In this document: positions 43,333 through 52,621 of the stretch, in pieces
How the letters are laid out: every line of letters starts with the position of its first letter
Position numbering within the stretch: position 1 is the first letter of the stretch
Origin: Flavobacterium sp. 9R
Lineage (GTDB): Bacteria > Bacteroidota > Bacteroidia > Flavobacteriales > Flavobacteriaceae
Reading direction: 5' to 3'
Assembly: GCF_902506345.1 (NCBI RefSeq)
Contig: NZ_LR733413.1
Span: forward strand, 1,035,456 to 1,099,455
DNA: 64,000 bases
The notes under the pieces: model-generated
The model's input: the letters and a program-made list of their open reading frames with translations, nothing else
What the model was told of the DNA's origin: nothing
The model's database searches: none
Translations under genes and position numbers: made by a program

Positions 43333-43363
43333 TTTGTCATATTGATTAATTGTTTTACTTTTG
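43333..43363 (+). promoter_or_regulatory. Promoter of rpsA
   Basis: TTTG (43333-43336), 19 bp, then TACTTTTG (43356-43363), a full consensus match. It gives a leader of about 110 bases before the rpsA start. Confidence 0.75.
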
Positions 43364-43420
43364 CACACCTTTTGGTGAATAAGAGTTTCCTTTAGGTATC
43401 AACTATTTATGTAAAACAAC

Positions 43421-43463
43421 TTCTGTTTTTTCTCTCGCATTAAGAAACTCAAGAAAAACAGAA
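43421..43463 (+). promoter_or_regulatory. Leader stem-loop before rpsA
   Basis: TTCTGTTTTT (43421-43430) pairs perfectly with AAAAACAGAA (43454-43463), leaving a 23-base loop, and ends 18 bp before the ATG; a run of T (43469-43474) follows. Such a structure could allow S1 to repress its own translation or act as an attenuator; neither has been shown here. Confidence 0.5.
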
Positions 43464-43481
43464 TACAAATTTTTTATCAGC

Positions 43482-45257
43482 ATGTCTGAACAATTAAAAT
43501 CACAAGAAGAGTTTTTAGCAAATTTTAACTGGCATAACTTCGAAGAAGGTATCGATGCAGTAGATGAGAAAAACTTATTAGAATTCGAAGAACTAGTATC
43601 AAAAACTTTCATCGCTACAGATCAAGAAGAAGTAGTTGAAGGAGTAGTTGTTAGAATTACAGATAGAGACGTTATCGTTGATATCAACGCTAAATCGGAA
43701 GGTGTTATTTCATTAAATGAATTCCGTTACAACCCAAATTTAAAAGTTGGAGACAAAGTAGAAGTATTAATTGACATCCGTGAGGACAAAACTGGTCAAT
43801 TGGTATTATCTCACAGAAAAGCTCGTACTATTAAATCATGGGATAGAGTTATTGCTGCAAACGAAACAGGTGAAATCGTTACTGGTTTTGTAAAATGCAG
43901 AACTAAAGGTGGTATGATCGTTGATGTTTTCGGAATTGAAGCATTCTTACCAGGATCTCAAATTGATGTTAAACCAATTAGAGATTACGATGTATACGTA
44001 AACAAAAACATGGAATTCAAAGTGGTAAAAATCAACCACGAATTCAAAAACGTTGTAGTATCTCACAAAGCGCTTATTGAAGCGGATATTGAAGTACAGA
44101 AAAAAGAAATCATCGGTCAATTACAAAAAGGACAAGTATTAGAAGGTGTTGTTAAAAACATTACTTCTTATGGTGTGTTTATTGACTTAGGTGGTGTTGA
44201 TGGATTAATTCACATTACTGACCTTTCTTGGAGTAGAATCAACCACCCAAGTGAAGTTCTTGAATTAGACCAAAAATTAAACGTTGTAATCCTTGATTTC
44301 GATGATGAGAAAACAAGAATTCAATTAGGATTGAAACAATTAAACGCTCACCCATGGGATGCTTTAGATGCTAACTTAACTGTTGGTGACAAAGTGAAAG
44401 GTAAAGTTGTAGTTATCGCTGATTACGGTGCTTTCATTGAAGTAGCTGAAGGTGTTGAAGGTTTAATCCACGTTTCTGAAATGTCATGGTCTACTCACTT
44501 ACGTTCTGCACAAGATTTCGTAAAAGTAGGAGATATCGTTGAAGGAGTTATTTTAACTTTGGATAGAGATGACCGTAAAATGTCATTAGGTATCAAACAA
44601 TTGACTCAAGATCCTTGGACTGATATTACTTCTAAATACCCAGTAGGTTCTAAACATACAGGTATCGTTAGAAACTTTACAAACTTTGGTATTTTCGTAG
44701 AATTAGAAGAAGGAATTGATGGATTAATCTACATTTCTGACCTTTCTTGGACTAAGAAAATCAAACACCCATCTGAATTTGTAAATGTTGGTGAAAAATT
44801 AGACGTAGTTGTGTTAGAATTAGATGTTGACGGACGTAAATTATCTTTAGGTCACAAACAAACTACTGCTAATCCTTGGGATCAATACGAAGATTCATTC
44901 GCTGTAGGAACTATCCACAATGGTGAAATTTCTGAAATCGTTGACAAAGGAGCTACTGTAGAATTTGGAGATGATATCGTTGCTTTTATTCCTACTCGTC
45001 ACCTTGAAAAAGAAGACGGAAAGAAATTGAAAAAAGGCGAATCTGCAGATTTCAAAGTAATTGAATTCAATAAAGAATTCAAAAGAGTAGTTGCTTCTCA
45101 CACTGCTATCTTCCGTGAAGAAGAAGAGAAAAATGTGAAAGCTGCAACTGAAAATACTTCATCTGCTTCTACTAATGCACCAGCTGCAACTTTAGGAGAT
45201 AACAATGATGTATTAGCTGCATTGAAAGCTAAAATGGAAAAATCAGAGAAAAAATAA
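43482..45257 (+). CDS. rpsA: Ribosomal protein S1
   Basis: A 591-residue protein with six S1 (OB-fold) repeats that brings mRNA to the small subunit. Repeat starts are visible as VVEGVVVRITDRDVIVDI, EIVTGFVKCRTKGGMIVDV, VLEGVVKNITSYGVFIDLGG, KVKGKVVVIADYGAFIEV, KHTGIVRNFTNFGIFVEL and IHNGEISEIVDKGATVEF, each followed by a GLIH or GLIY-type segment in the middle copies. The C-terminal Ala/Lys-rich tail is disordered. Bacteroidota lack strong Shine-Dalgarno use, so S1 is especially important. It has its own promoter, leader and terminator. Confidence 0.97.
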   Translation: MSEQLKSQEEFLANFNWHNFEEGIDAVDEKNLLEFEELVSKTFIATDQEEVVEGVVVRITDRDVIVDINAKSEGVISLNEFRYNPNLKVGDKVEVLIDIREDKTGQLVLSHRKARTIKSWDRVIAANETGEIVTGFVKCRTKGGMIVDVFGIEAFLPGSQIDVKPIRDYDVYVNKNMEFKVVKINHEFKNVVVSHKALIEADIEVQKKEIIGQLQKGQVLEGVVKNITSYGVFIDLGGVDGLIHITDLSWSRINHPSEVLELDQKLNVVILDFDDEKTRIQLGLKQLNAHPWDALDANLTVGDKVKGKVVVIADYGAFIEVAEGVEGLIHVSEMSWSTHLRSAQDFVKVGDIVEGVILTLDRDDRKMSLGIKQLTQDPWTDITSKYPVGSKHTGIVRNFTNFGIFVELEEGIDGLIYISDLSWTKKIKHPSEFVNVGEKLDVVVLELDVDGRKLSLGHKQTTANPWDQYEDSFAVGTIHNGEISEIVDKGATVEFGDDIVAFIPTRHLEKEDGKKLKKGESADFKVIEFNKEFKRVVASHTAIFREEEEKNVKAATENTSSASTNAPAATLGDNNDVLAALKAKMEKSEKK

Positions 45258-45280
45258 TTTCTAGATTTTCTAAATATAAA

Positions 45281-45301
45281 AGCCTCGCAATTTGCGAGGC
45301 T
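45281..45301 (+). terminator. Terminator of rpsA
   Basis: AGCCTCGCAA pairs with TTGCGAGGCT (45281-45301) followed by seven T, 24 bp after the rpsA stop. Confidence 0.85.
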
Positions 45302-45414
45302 TTTTTTGTTAGACCTATTTTTGATGTTTTTATTTTTTTTAAAAAAAACGCTTCTTTTAAAACCATATTCCACTTTACTCCGTAAATGTCTATATAACTT
45401 AAAATATAGATATT

Positions 45415-45969
45415 ATGAAAACTAGAAATTTTTTATCGGTTGCATTTTTTACTGTAGCAGTTTCTGTTACTTCTTTTGCTCAAAAAACAGTAATGGTGGG
45501 TGGAGCGCCAATGTATCCATCAAAAAACATTGTTGAAAATGCAGTCAACTCTAAAGATCACACTACTTTAGTTGCAGCTGTTAAAGCTGCTGGTCTTGTA
45601 GAAACTTTACAAAGTAAAGGACCTTTCACCGTTTTTGCTCCAACGAATGCAGCCTTTGATAAATTGCCCAAAGGCACAGTAGAAACATTAGTAAAACCTG
45701 AAAATTTAAAAATGCTACAAACTATCTTAACCTACCATGTAGTTGCTGGCAAAATGAATGCTGCTGATATAGCCAAAGCGATTCAATTGGGGAATGGAAA
45801 AGCAATGCTAAAAACTGTTAGCGGTGGAACCTTAACTGTATGGATGGATGGTAATGCTCTGTACTTATCAGATGAAAATGGCACCAAATCAAAAGTAACC
45901 ATCGCTGACGTAAATCAGTCAAACGGGGTTATACATGTTATTGATACTGTAGTGTTGCCTAAGCAGTAA
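45415..45969 (+). CDS. Fasciclin-domain secreted protein
   Basis: A 184-residue exported protein with a signal peptide ending TSFA (residues 1-22). One FAS1 domain covers residues 36-183: NAVNSKDHTTLVAAVKAAGL, the H1-like TVFAPTNAAFDKLP, ILTYHVVAGKM and the closing NGVIHVIDTVVLP. FAS1 domains mediate adhesion or cell-surface interactions. It stands alone between rpsA and the convergent pheT. Confidence 0.93.
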   Translation: MKTRNFLSVAFFTVAVSVTSFAQKTVMVGGAPMYPSKNIVENAVNSKDHTTLVAAVKAAGLVETLQSKGPFTVFAPTNAAFDKLPKGTVETLVKPENLKMLQTILTYHVVAGKMNAADIAKAIQLGNGKAMLKTVSGGTLTVWMDGNALYLSDENGTKSKVTIADVNQSNGVIHVIDTVVLPKQ

Positions 45970-46011
45970 TTCCTTTGCTTTTATAGTTTTTTTAAACTAT
46001 TTAGAAAATAA

Positions 46012-46040
46012 AAAGCCCAATTCCTATAGAATTGGGCTTT
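46012..46040. terminator. Bidirectional terminator, fasciclin gene/pheT
   Basis: AAAGCCCAATT (46012-46022) pairs with AATTGGGCTTT (46030-46040) with T-run; convergent genes on both sides. Confidence 0.8.
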
Positions 46041-46057
46041 TTTGAAATAATGACTAT

Positions 46058-48478
46058 TTATCTCAAAACTGCTCCAAGTTCTGTTTCGAAATTCTTTTGC
46101 AATTTAGACATGATTTTATCAATCTGAGCGTCTTCTAAAGTCTTTGCAGTATCTTGAATTGTAAAACTTAAGGCATATGATTTTTTACCTTCGGGTAAAT
46201 TTGACCCAGCATAAACATCAAACAAGTTGATTTCTTTTAGCAATGATTTTTCAGTTTGTCTTGCAATTTTATAAATAGCATCGTAAGAGACTTCGTTGTC
46301 TAATAACAAAGCCAAATCCCTACGAACTTCTGGATATTTTGGAATATCGGTGAATTTAATTTTGCTTGACACTAATTTTAAAACAAGTGCCCAGTTGAAA
46401 TCGGCATAAAAAACTTCTTGTTTAATTCCAAAATACTTTAAAATTGACTTTTTAACTACACCAAATTCAACTAAAGTTTCTTGGCCTAATCCAAAAGCAA
46501 TTCCTTCTGAAAAAACATCAGAAGTTACGGGAATACAATTGGTTTTTTGAATTCCTAATTTTTCTAAAATTGCAGTAACAAAACCTTTAAATAAAAAGAA
46601 ATTGGATGGTTGTGATGCTTGTGTCCAACTTTCTTGATTTCTATTTCCGGTTTGGAACAAAGTCAAATGTTTGATTTCTTCGTAACCAGAAGGGTAGTTG
46701 TGGTATGATTTTCCGAATTCAAATAGTTTTAAATCGGCATTTTTTCTGTTGATGTTGTAAGCCAATGCTTCTAATCCAGAAAACAATAAGGATTGTCGCA
46801 TTGTTGCTAAATCACTACTTAATGGATTTAGCATCGTTACATTGTGTTCTTCTTTTAGTACAGTTGAAAGTTCTGCATAAGCAGCAGTAGTCAACGAGTT
46901 GGCCATCATTTCATGAAAGCCTTGTGCGTTCAATTGTGAAGCAATAGTGTTTTGAACTTTATAATCTTCTGTTCTTGGTGAATTGGCTACAGAAGCATTG
47001 ATTTTTTTGGATAAACTAATATTGTTGTATCCGTAAACGCGAAGAATTTCTTCGATTACATCTATTTCTCTTTGAACATCAACTCGATAAGCTGGAATTG
47101 TTAATCCCAAACCAGCATCAGAAACACTGTTTACTTTTATTTCTAAAGAAGCCAAAATTTGTTTGATGGTATCTTTTGGTAATTCTTGACCAATGATTTT
47201 AGCAACTTTGCTAAAGTTTAAGAATACCGTAAAGTCTTCTATTTTCTTTGGATATACATCCACAATATCAGATGTGATTTCTCCACCTGCCACTTCTTGA
47301 ATCAAAAGTGCCGCTCTTTTTAAAGCATATTCTGTGATGGTTGGATCTATTCCGCGCTCAAAACGGAAAGAGGCATCGGTGTTTAATTGATGTCTTTTAG
47401 CAGTTTTTCGAACGCTTACTGGATTAAAGTAGGCACTTTCAAGGAAAATTGCTGTTGTGTTTTCGGATACACCAGAATTTTTTCCTCCAAATACACCTGC
47501 GATACACATTGGTCCTTTGTCATCACAAATCATTACATCTTCTTCATGCAAAGTTCTTTCGATATCATCAAGAGTAGTGAATTTTGTTCCTGTAGGCAAC
47601 GTTTTTACTTGTACTTTTCCGTTAATTTTGTTAGCATCAAAAGCGTGAAGAGGTTGTCCTAAATCGTGTAAAACATAATTGGTTACGTCAACAATATTGT
47701 TTTTCGGATTGATTCCTACTGCTTTTAAACGATTTTGTAACCACTCAGGCGAAGTTTTTACGGTAATTCCGGATATCGTAACTCCGCAATATCTTGGTAC
47801 TAATTTGCTCTCTTTTACATCAACATCTATTTTTAAAGTGCGTTTATCAACTCTAAAATTACTAACAGATGGTGTGATTAACTCTACGTTAACACCACTT
47901 TGTAGCATTCCTGCTCTTAGGTCTCTTGCGGTTCCAAGATGACTCATAGCATCAGCACGGTTTGGTGTTAAGCCTATTTCAAAAACTTCGTCATTTTCAA
48001 TTTTAAACACGGTGGCTGCTTTAGTTCCTGGAACCAAAGTTTCATCTAAAATCATAATTCCATCATGACTTTCGCCAAGACCTAATTCATCTTCTGCGCA
48101 AATCATTCCGTGGCTTTCTTGTCCGCGTATTTTTCCCTTTTTTATGGTAAATGGATTTCCTTCTTTATCATACAAAACCGTTCCAATAGTTGCAACAGGT
48201 ACTTTTTGTCCAGCACCTACATTACTTGCTCCACATACAATTTGAACGGGTGTCCCATCTCCTAAATCTACTGTTGTAACCTTTAATCTATCAGCATCTG
48301 GGTGCGGTACACAAGTAAGTATGTGTCCTACTACAATGCCTTTTAAACCTCCTTTTACAGATTGGTATTTGTCTACAGTTTCTACTTCAAGTCCTAAATC
48401 TGTTAGTAATGCTGCTGTTTCTTCAGAATTCCAATCAATCTTAATGAATTGTTTGAGCCAATTATATGATATCTTCAT
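46058..48478 (-). CDS. pheT: Phenylalanine-tRNA ligase beta subunit
   Basis: An 806-residue subunit of the alpha2-beta2 enzyme that charges tRNA-Phe. Domains in order: the EMAP-like tRNA-binding OB fold (residues 40-150, with HPDADRLKVTTVDLGDG), B3/B4 editing (about 210-400, GVFGGKNSGVSENTTAIFLESAYFN in parts), B5 (406-475), the catalytic-like core (about 480-690) and the C-terminal anticodon-binding FDX-ACB domain (IPKYPEVRRDLALLLDN). Length is normal. pheS is not adjacent, as is common in this phylum. A TATATTTG element (48500-48507) lies 22 bp before the start. Confidence 0.97.
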   Translation of the reverse strand: MKISYNWLKQFIKIDWNSEETAALLTDLGLEVETVDKYQSVKGGLKGIVVGHILTCVPHPDADRLKVTTVDLGDGTPVQIVCGASNVGAGQKVPVATIGTVLYDKEGNPFTIKKGKIRGQESHGMICAEDELGLGESHDGIMILDETLVPGTKAATVFKIENDEVFEIGLTPNRADAMSHLGTARDLRAGMLQSGVNVELITPSVSNFRVDKRTLKIDVDVKESKLVPRYCGVTISGITVKTSPEWLQNRLKAVGINPKNNIVDVTNYVLHDLGQPLHAFDANKINGKVQVKTLPTGTKFTTLDDIERTLHEEDVMICDDKGPMCIAGVFGGKNSGVSENTTAIFLESAYFNPVSVRKTAKRHQLNTDASFRFERGIDPTITEYALKRAALLIQEVAGGEITSDIVDVYPKKIEDFTVFLNFSKVAKIIGQELPKDTIKQILASLEIKVNSVSDAGLGLTIPAYRVDVQREIDVIEEILRVYGYNNISLSKKINASVANSPRTEDYKVQNTIASQLNAQGFHEMMANSLTTAAYAELSTVLKEEHNVTMLNPLSSDLATMRQSLLFSGLEALAYNINRKNADLKLFEFGKSYHNYPSGYEEIKHLTLFQTGNRNQESWTQASQPSNFFLFKGFVTAILEKLGIQKTNCIPVTSDVFSEGIAFGLGQETLVEFGVVKKSILKYFGIKQEVFYADFNWALVLKLVSSKIKFTDIPKYPEVRRDLALLLDNEVSYDAIYKIARQTEKSLLKEINLFDVYAGSNLPEGKKSYALSFTIQDTAKTLEDAQIDKIMSKLQKNFETELGAVLR

Positions 48479-48742
48479 TTGTCATTTTTAATAAGATTGC
48501 AAATATAAGGATTGCTATTTTGAGATAGAAACATTTTTTTTGGTTTTTACTATTGCTTTGTTTGTTATAATGATGTGGTTTTTATTGATATATGTATAAA
48601 AAATTAATATATAAAAAATGATAAATTAAAAATAAATACATAAAAAATACACATATGCTAATTTTATGCTACTATTTGAAATAATTGTGCTATTCTGGTG
48701 TTGACAATCGGATTACTTTTGAACAAACTAAACTTTTTAATT

Positions 48743-50248
48743 ATGAGTAATATAGCACAAAGACCTACGTTTAAGGCAAAGTATGACAATTACATTGGTG
48801 GAAAATTCATTGCTCCAACAGCTGGAAATTATTTTGATGTAATTTCTCCGATAGACGGTAAAGTATTTACTCAAGCGGCACATTCAACCAAAGAGGATTT
48901 GACTTTAGCAATTGATGCAGCCGATGAAGCATTTAAAACTTGGGGAAAAACTTCTGTAACAGAAAGAAGCATAATTTTGAATAAAATTGCGCAGGTTATA
49001 GAGGATAATTTAGAATATATAGCTACAGTAGAAACTATTGATAATGGTAAAGCAATACGAGAGACTCTTGCTGCTGATATTCCATTGGCCATAGATCACT
49101 TTAGATATTTTGCTGGGGTTATTCGTGCTGAAGAAAGTTCAATTAGTGAATTAGATGCACAAACGGTATCCATAGCTTTAAGTGAGCCTTTGGGGGTTGT
49201 TGCTCAAATTATTCCTTGGAACTTTCCTATTTTGATGGCTGTTTGGAAATTAGCTCCAGCACTTGCAGCTGGTAATACAGTAGTTTTGAAACCTGCCGAA
49301 AGTACACCTATTTCTATAATGGTACTTATGGAATTAATTGGGGATTTATTGCCTCCTGGAGTTGTAAATATAGTGAATGGATTTGGAGCTGAGTTGGGAA
49401 GAGCATTGGTCACAAACAAAAAAGTTTCTAAAGCCGCATTTACAGGTTCAACTGCAACGGGGCGTTTGGTGATGCAGTATGCAACTGAAAACATTATCCC
49501 TGTAACTCTTGAACTTGGCGGGAAATCTCCAAATATTTTCTTCCCTTCCGTGGCTGATGCCGATGATGAGTTTTTTGATAAGGCAGTAGAAGGTGCAGTG
49601 ATGTTTGCCTTGAATCAAGGCGAAATTTGTACGTGTCCTTCCAGATTGCTAATTCACGAAGCTATTTATGATCGCTTTATTGCAAAAGTTATAGAAAGAA
49701 CTGCTGCAATTAAATTAGGGCATCCGCTGGATAAATCGAGTATGATGGGGGCTCAAGCTTCTATTATTCAAAAAGAAAAAATCATGTCTTATTTGAAATT
49801 AGGTAAGGAAGAAGGCGCTGAAGTTTTGATAGGAGGCGATGAGAACAAGCAAGAAGGAGAGCTTGAAAACGGATATTACATTCAGCCTACTATCTTTAAA
49901 GGGCATAATAAAATGCGCATTTTTCAAGAAGAAATTTTTGGTCCTGTTCTAGCGGTAACTACATTTAAAACTACTGAAGAAGCTATTGCCTTGGCTAATG
50001 ATACTATGTATGGTTTAGGAGCAGGAGTGTGGACAAGAGATGCTCATGAAATTTACCAAGTTCCAAGAGCGATTAAAGCTGGACGTGTCTGGGTAAATCA
50101 ATATCATGCGTATCCGGCAGGAGCGCCATTTGGAGGATACAAGCAATCAGGTATTGGTCGCGAAAATCACAAAATGATGTTAGGACACTATCGCCAAACT
50201 AAAAATATGCTGATTTCTTATGATAAAAATAAATTAGGTTTCTTTTAG
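48743..50248 (+). CDS. NAD-dependent aldehyde dehydrogenase (AcoD/ExaC-like)
   Basis: A 501-residue enzyme oxidising an aldehyde to the acid. The start at 48743 is preferred: the frame from 48698 adds a hydrophobic stretch not found in the family. Active-site residues are complete: Asn160 in IPWNFP, Glu257 in LELGGKSPN and the nucleophile Cys296 in GEICTCPSR. The CTC sequence is typical of the AcoD/ExaC sub-group, which is usually paired with DUF779. Here the DUF779 gene follows 96 bp later, and an AraC regulator lies just beyond it. The natural aldehyde is unknown; acetaldehyde is the usual guess. Confidence 0.92.
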   Translation: MSNIAQRPTFKAKYDNYIGGKFIAPTAGNYFDVISPIDGKVFTQAAHSTKEDLTLAIDAADEAFKTWGKTSVTERSIILNKIAQVIEDNLEYIATVETIDNGKAIRETLAADIPLAIDHFRYFAGVIRAEESSISELDAQTVSIALSEPLGVVAQIIPWNFPILMAVWKLAPALAAGNTVVLKPAESTPISIMVLMELIGDLLPPGVVNIVNGFGAELGRALVTNKKVSKAAFTGSTATGRLVMQYATENIIPVTLELGGKSPNIFFPSVADADDEFFDKAVEGAVMFALNQGEICTCPSRLLIHEAIYDRFIAKVIERTAAIKLGHPLDKSSMMGAQASIIQKEKIMSYLKLGKEEGAEVLIGGDENKQEGELENGYYIQPTIFKGHNKMRIFQEEIFGPVLAVTTFKTTEEAIALANDTMYGLGAGVWTRDAHEIYQVPRAIKAGRVWVNQYHAYPAGAPFGGYKQSGIGRENHKMMLGHYRQTKNMLISYDKNKLGFF

Positions 50249-50288
50249 TTTTTACATAAATTAAATAGTGATTATTGGTTAATCAAAA

Positions 50289-50321
50289 AACCTGGCGTTT
50301 TGCTTTTGTGAACGTCAGGTT
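50289..50321 (+). terminator. Hairpin between ALDH and DUF779 genes
   Basis: AACCTGGCGTT (50289-50299) pairs with AACGTCAGGTT (50311-50321), one G-U pair, then TTTC. It could end the ALDH transcript or reduce read-through into the next gene. Confidence 0.6.
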
Positions 50322-50344
50322 TTCTTACTTTAAATGAATGAATT

Positions 50345-50719
50345 ATGATAAAGCGTATTACGGCTACAGCAAGTGCTATTGAAATGATTGCAATTTTGAA
50401 AGAAAAACACGGTGAACTTATGTTGTATCAAGCAGGAGGATGCTGTGAAGGGACACAACCTCAGTGTTTTGAAAAAGGAGGCTTCTACCTACGCACAGGG
50501 GATGTATGCATTGGAACTATTGAGAATACTGAATTTTGGGTTGATAATGATTTGTTCCAATACTGGAAACACGCACATTTTACACTAGATTTGATTGATG
50601 GTTTTGGTGCTGGAGGATTTTCATTAGAAACTCCAATGAAAAAGACATTTCGAATTGAGTACCGTCTTTTTACTGCTGAAGAAACTCAAAATTTAGAACC
50701 TTTGCGGTTTATGGAATAA
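50345..50719 (+). CDS. DUF779 protein, ALDH partner
   Basis: A 124-residue protein. The DUF779 signature is LYQAGGCCEGTQPQCF (Cys pair and single Cys), followed by DVCIGTIENTEFWVD and HFTLDLIDGFGAGGFSLE. The conserved Cys may hold a metal. The gene accompanies AcoD/ExaC-type aldehyde dehydrogenases across many bacteria, but its function is not established. Here it is 96 bp downstream of that enzyme, with a hairpin between them, and converges on the AraC gene with 1 bp to spare. Confidence 0.9.
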   Translation: MIKRITATASAIEMIAILKEKHGELMLYQAGGCCEGTQPQCFEKGGFYLRTGDVCIGTIENTEFWVDNDLFQYWKHAHFTLDLIDGFGAGGFSLETPMKKTFRIEYRLFTAEETQNLEPLRFME

Positions 50720-50720
50720 G

Positions 50721-51644
50721 CTAGTTTGCATATAACAATTGATATTGTTTTGGAGTTATTCCTTCATACTTTTTGAATAGTCGCGTGAAGTAATTAGCGT
50801 CCTCAAAACCTGATAAATAGCAAACTTCATTAATTTGAATGGTTTGATTTTTTAGTAGTTGTTTCGCGCATTTTATTTTTTCATTCAAAACAAATTCTAT
50901 TGGACTCATTCCTAACTCTCTTTTAAATAATCGATAAAAAGAGGTACTGCTCATACACGATTGTTCGCTGAGTTTTTTCAAACTCATATTGCCATTCAAA
51001 TTTAATCGAATGTATTCTACTGCTTGCGCGATAGAGTTATTGGAGTCTTGAATTTTTCCTTCTTCAAAAGATTTTACGGTTTGAGTTTGAATAATCCGAA
51101 TTAGCAATTCTTGTAACGTCAAATCTGCCAATACATCTTTAGTGATTGCAGTACTCATACATTCTTTGACTAATTTGTTGATTGTCGTAGCTAATTCGAT
51201 ATTATTATAGAAAAAATAGTTTTGATAGTTCAATTGCCAAAACTGATTACTTCCTTCTTTTGGGTAACGCTCATTCAAAAAATGTAAAGTTTCTTTGATT
51301 TTGCTTTGGTCAATTGCTAAAGCTAAACACTGCGTTGGGTTGTTTTTTGAAGCATCTGGGAAGTCGATTTTCATTTCAACATTTGACGGAATTACTACTG
51401 TTTCGCCTGGTAAATAGTCAAAACTGGGGTCATCAAACAAGTGCATAATTTTTTTGCCACGAAGCATACTAGTTACAACCAAATCATTGAATTTTAAAGG
51501 AACCAATTGAGAAGATTCATACGTTTCGAAAATGTTTAATTCGCAGTGATTAAGGGAATATACCGTTCTATTCTCCACTAAAGTTTTTAGCGACTTTTCA
51601 TTCGTGAGACTAGGAGGAATCAATAAGGCTCGATTGGTTTTCAT
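50721..51644 (-). CDS. AraC-family transcription regulator
   Basis: A 307-residue regulator. The N-terminal 190 residues form an AraC_N-type cupin sensor; the C-terminal 100 residues carry two helix-turn-helix units, seen as NMSLKKLSEQSCMSSTSFYRLFKRELG and INEVCYLSGFEDANYFTRLFKKYEGITPKQY (each in shorter parts: MSLKKLSEQSCMSSTSFYR and GFEDANYFTRLFKKYEG). Placed tail to tail with the aldehyde dehydrogenase/DUF779 pair, it is a likely activator of them, but that is by context. It is the last gene after the bestrophin and the efflux genes, 75 bp away. Confidence 0.92.
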   Translation of the reverse strand: MKTNRALLIPPSLTNEKSLKTLVENRTVYSLNHCELNIFETYESSQLVPLKFNDLVVTSMLRGKKIMHLFDDPSFDYLPGETVVIPSNVEMKIDFPDASKNNPTQCLALAIDQSKIKETLHFLNERYPKEGSNQFWQLNYQNYFFYNNIELATTINKLVKECMSTAITKDVLADLTLQELLIRIIQTQTVKSFEEGKIQDSNNSIAQAVEYIRLNLNGNMSLKKLSEQSCMSSTSFYRLFKRELGMSPIEFVLNEKIKCAKQLLKNQTIQINEVCYLSGFEDANYFTRLFKKYEGITPKQYQLLYAN

Positions 51645-51719
51645 AGAAATGCTTTCAAAAACAGAACTTTAAATTTAAGGAAAATAAGTTTTGAAATTTG
51701 AAACACACTAAAAAAAAAT

Positions 51720-52586
51720 CTACTGCAACAACTCCTCAATATGCTTTTTAATGTTGGAAGCAATCTTTGCAGTTGGCAAATCATTCGCATCAGAACCAAA
51801 AGGGTCCTCAATTTCTTCTGCAATCAATTCTAAACTAGCCAAGACATAAAAAATAAAAACGACTACAGGAACTACATAATACCCTAAGCTAAAAACATAG
51901 CCAAAAGGCAAAGTAAGTACATAGATAAAAATGAATTTCTTGATAAATGCACTGTACGAATAGGGGATAGGGGTGTTTTTTATGCGTTCACAAGCACCAC
52001 AGATATCTGTAAATGATTGGATTTCGTTATTTAGAATAATCAGTTGGTCACCAGTTATTTTTTTGGAAGTATACAAATCATTGATTTTCTTAAAGAGCAT
52101 TTGTGCTATTTGATTAGGACGGTGTCTATGATGGTCAATTTCTAAATCTACATCATCAAACAGTTGTTGTGCAGTTTCTTCGTCATTGAGATGCTTTTGC
52201 AAAATAGAAGCATAACCAGGAATCATTTTTCTAAAAAATACTTTATCCTTCTCGTCTTGCAAAATAGCAGACAATTTAATAGCTAGGTTTCTACTATTGT
52301 TTACTAAACCGCCCCACATTTTGCGTCCTTCCCACCAGCGGTCATAAGCTGTATTGGTTCGGTATGCTAGTAACAACGAAATTACAAATCCCAGCATACT
52401 GTGCATCATCGAAATGTTTTTGACGTGACTATCTTCTGGTAAATGCCAATATTCTATTTCTAAAAAAGCAACTCCAGCTGAATAACTACCAATAAAAAAC
52501 ATAACAGGGGCTAGTTTTCTAAAAGTATCACCTTTGCTGAAATGGAAAATAAATCCAAACCAATCCTTGGGGTTGTATGATTTCAT
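51720..52586 (-). CDS. Bestrophin-family anion channel
   Basis: A 288-residue inner-membrane protein of the bestrophin family (UPF0187). It shows the cytoplasmic signature TNTAYDRWWEGRKMWGGLVNNSRNLA (in parts AYDRWWEGRKMWGG) and hydrophobic helices near residues 21-45, 62-80, 207-225 and 232-252, and the ending ELIAEEIEDPFGSDANDLP. Bacterial relatives form pentameric channels permeable to anions or cations. It starts 35 bp after the tolC-like gene and is probably in the same transcript. Confidence 0.9.
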   Translation of the reverse strand: MKSYNPKDWFGFIFHFSKGDTFRKLAPVMFFIGSYSAGVAFLEIEYWHLPEDSHVKNISMMHSMLGFVISLLLAYRTNTAYDRWWEGRKMWGGLVNNSRNLAIKLSAILQDEKDKVFFRKMIPGYASILQKHLNDEETAQQLFDDVDLEIDHHRHRPNQIAQMLFKKINDLYTSKKITGDQLIILNNEIQSFTDICGACERIKNTPIPYSYSAFIKKFIFIYVLTLPFGYVFSLGYYVVPVVVFIFYVLASLELIAEEIEDPFGSDANDLPTAKIASNIKKHIEELLQ

Positions 52587-52621
52587 TTAAAAGAAATTAG
52601 GAAAATAATAATTTAAAAAAA

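Noticed and set aside
43403..43612. Minus-strand 69-codon frame over the rpsA leader and start
   Set aside because: It overlaps a strong promoter, the leader stem and the start of rpsA and has no recognisable content.
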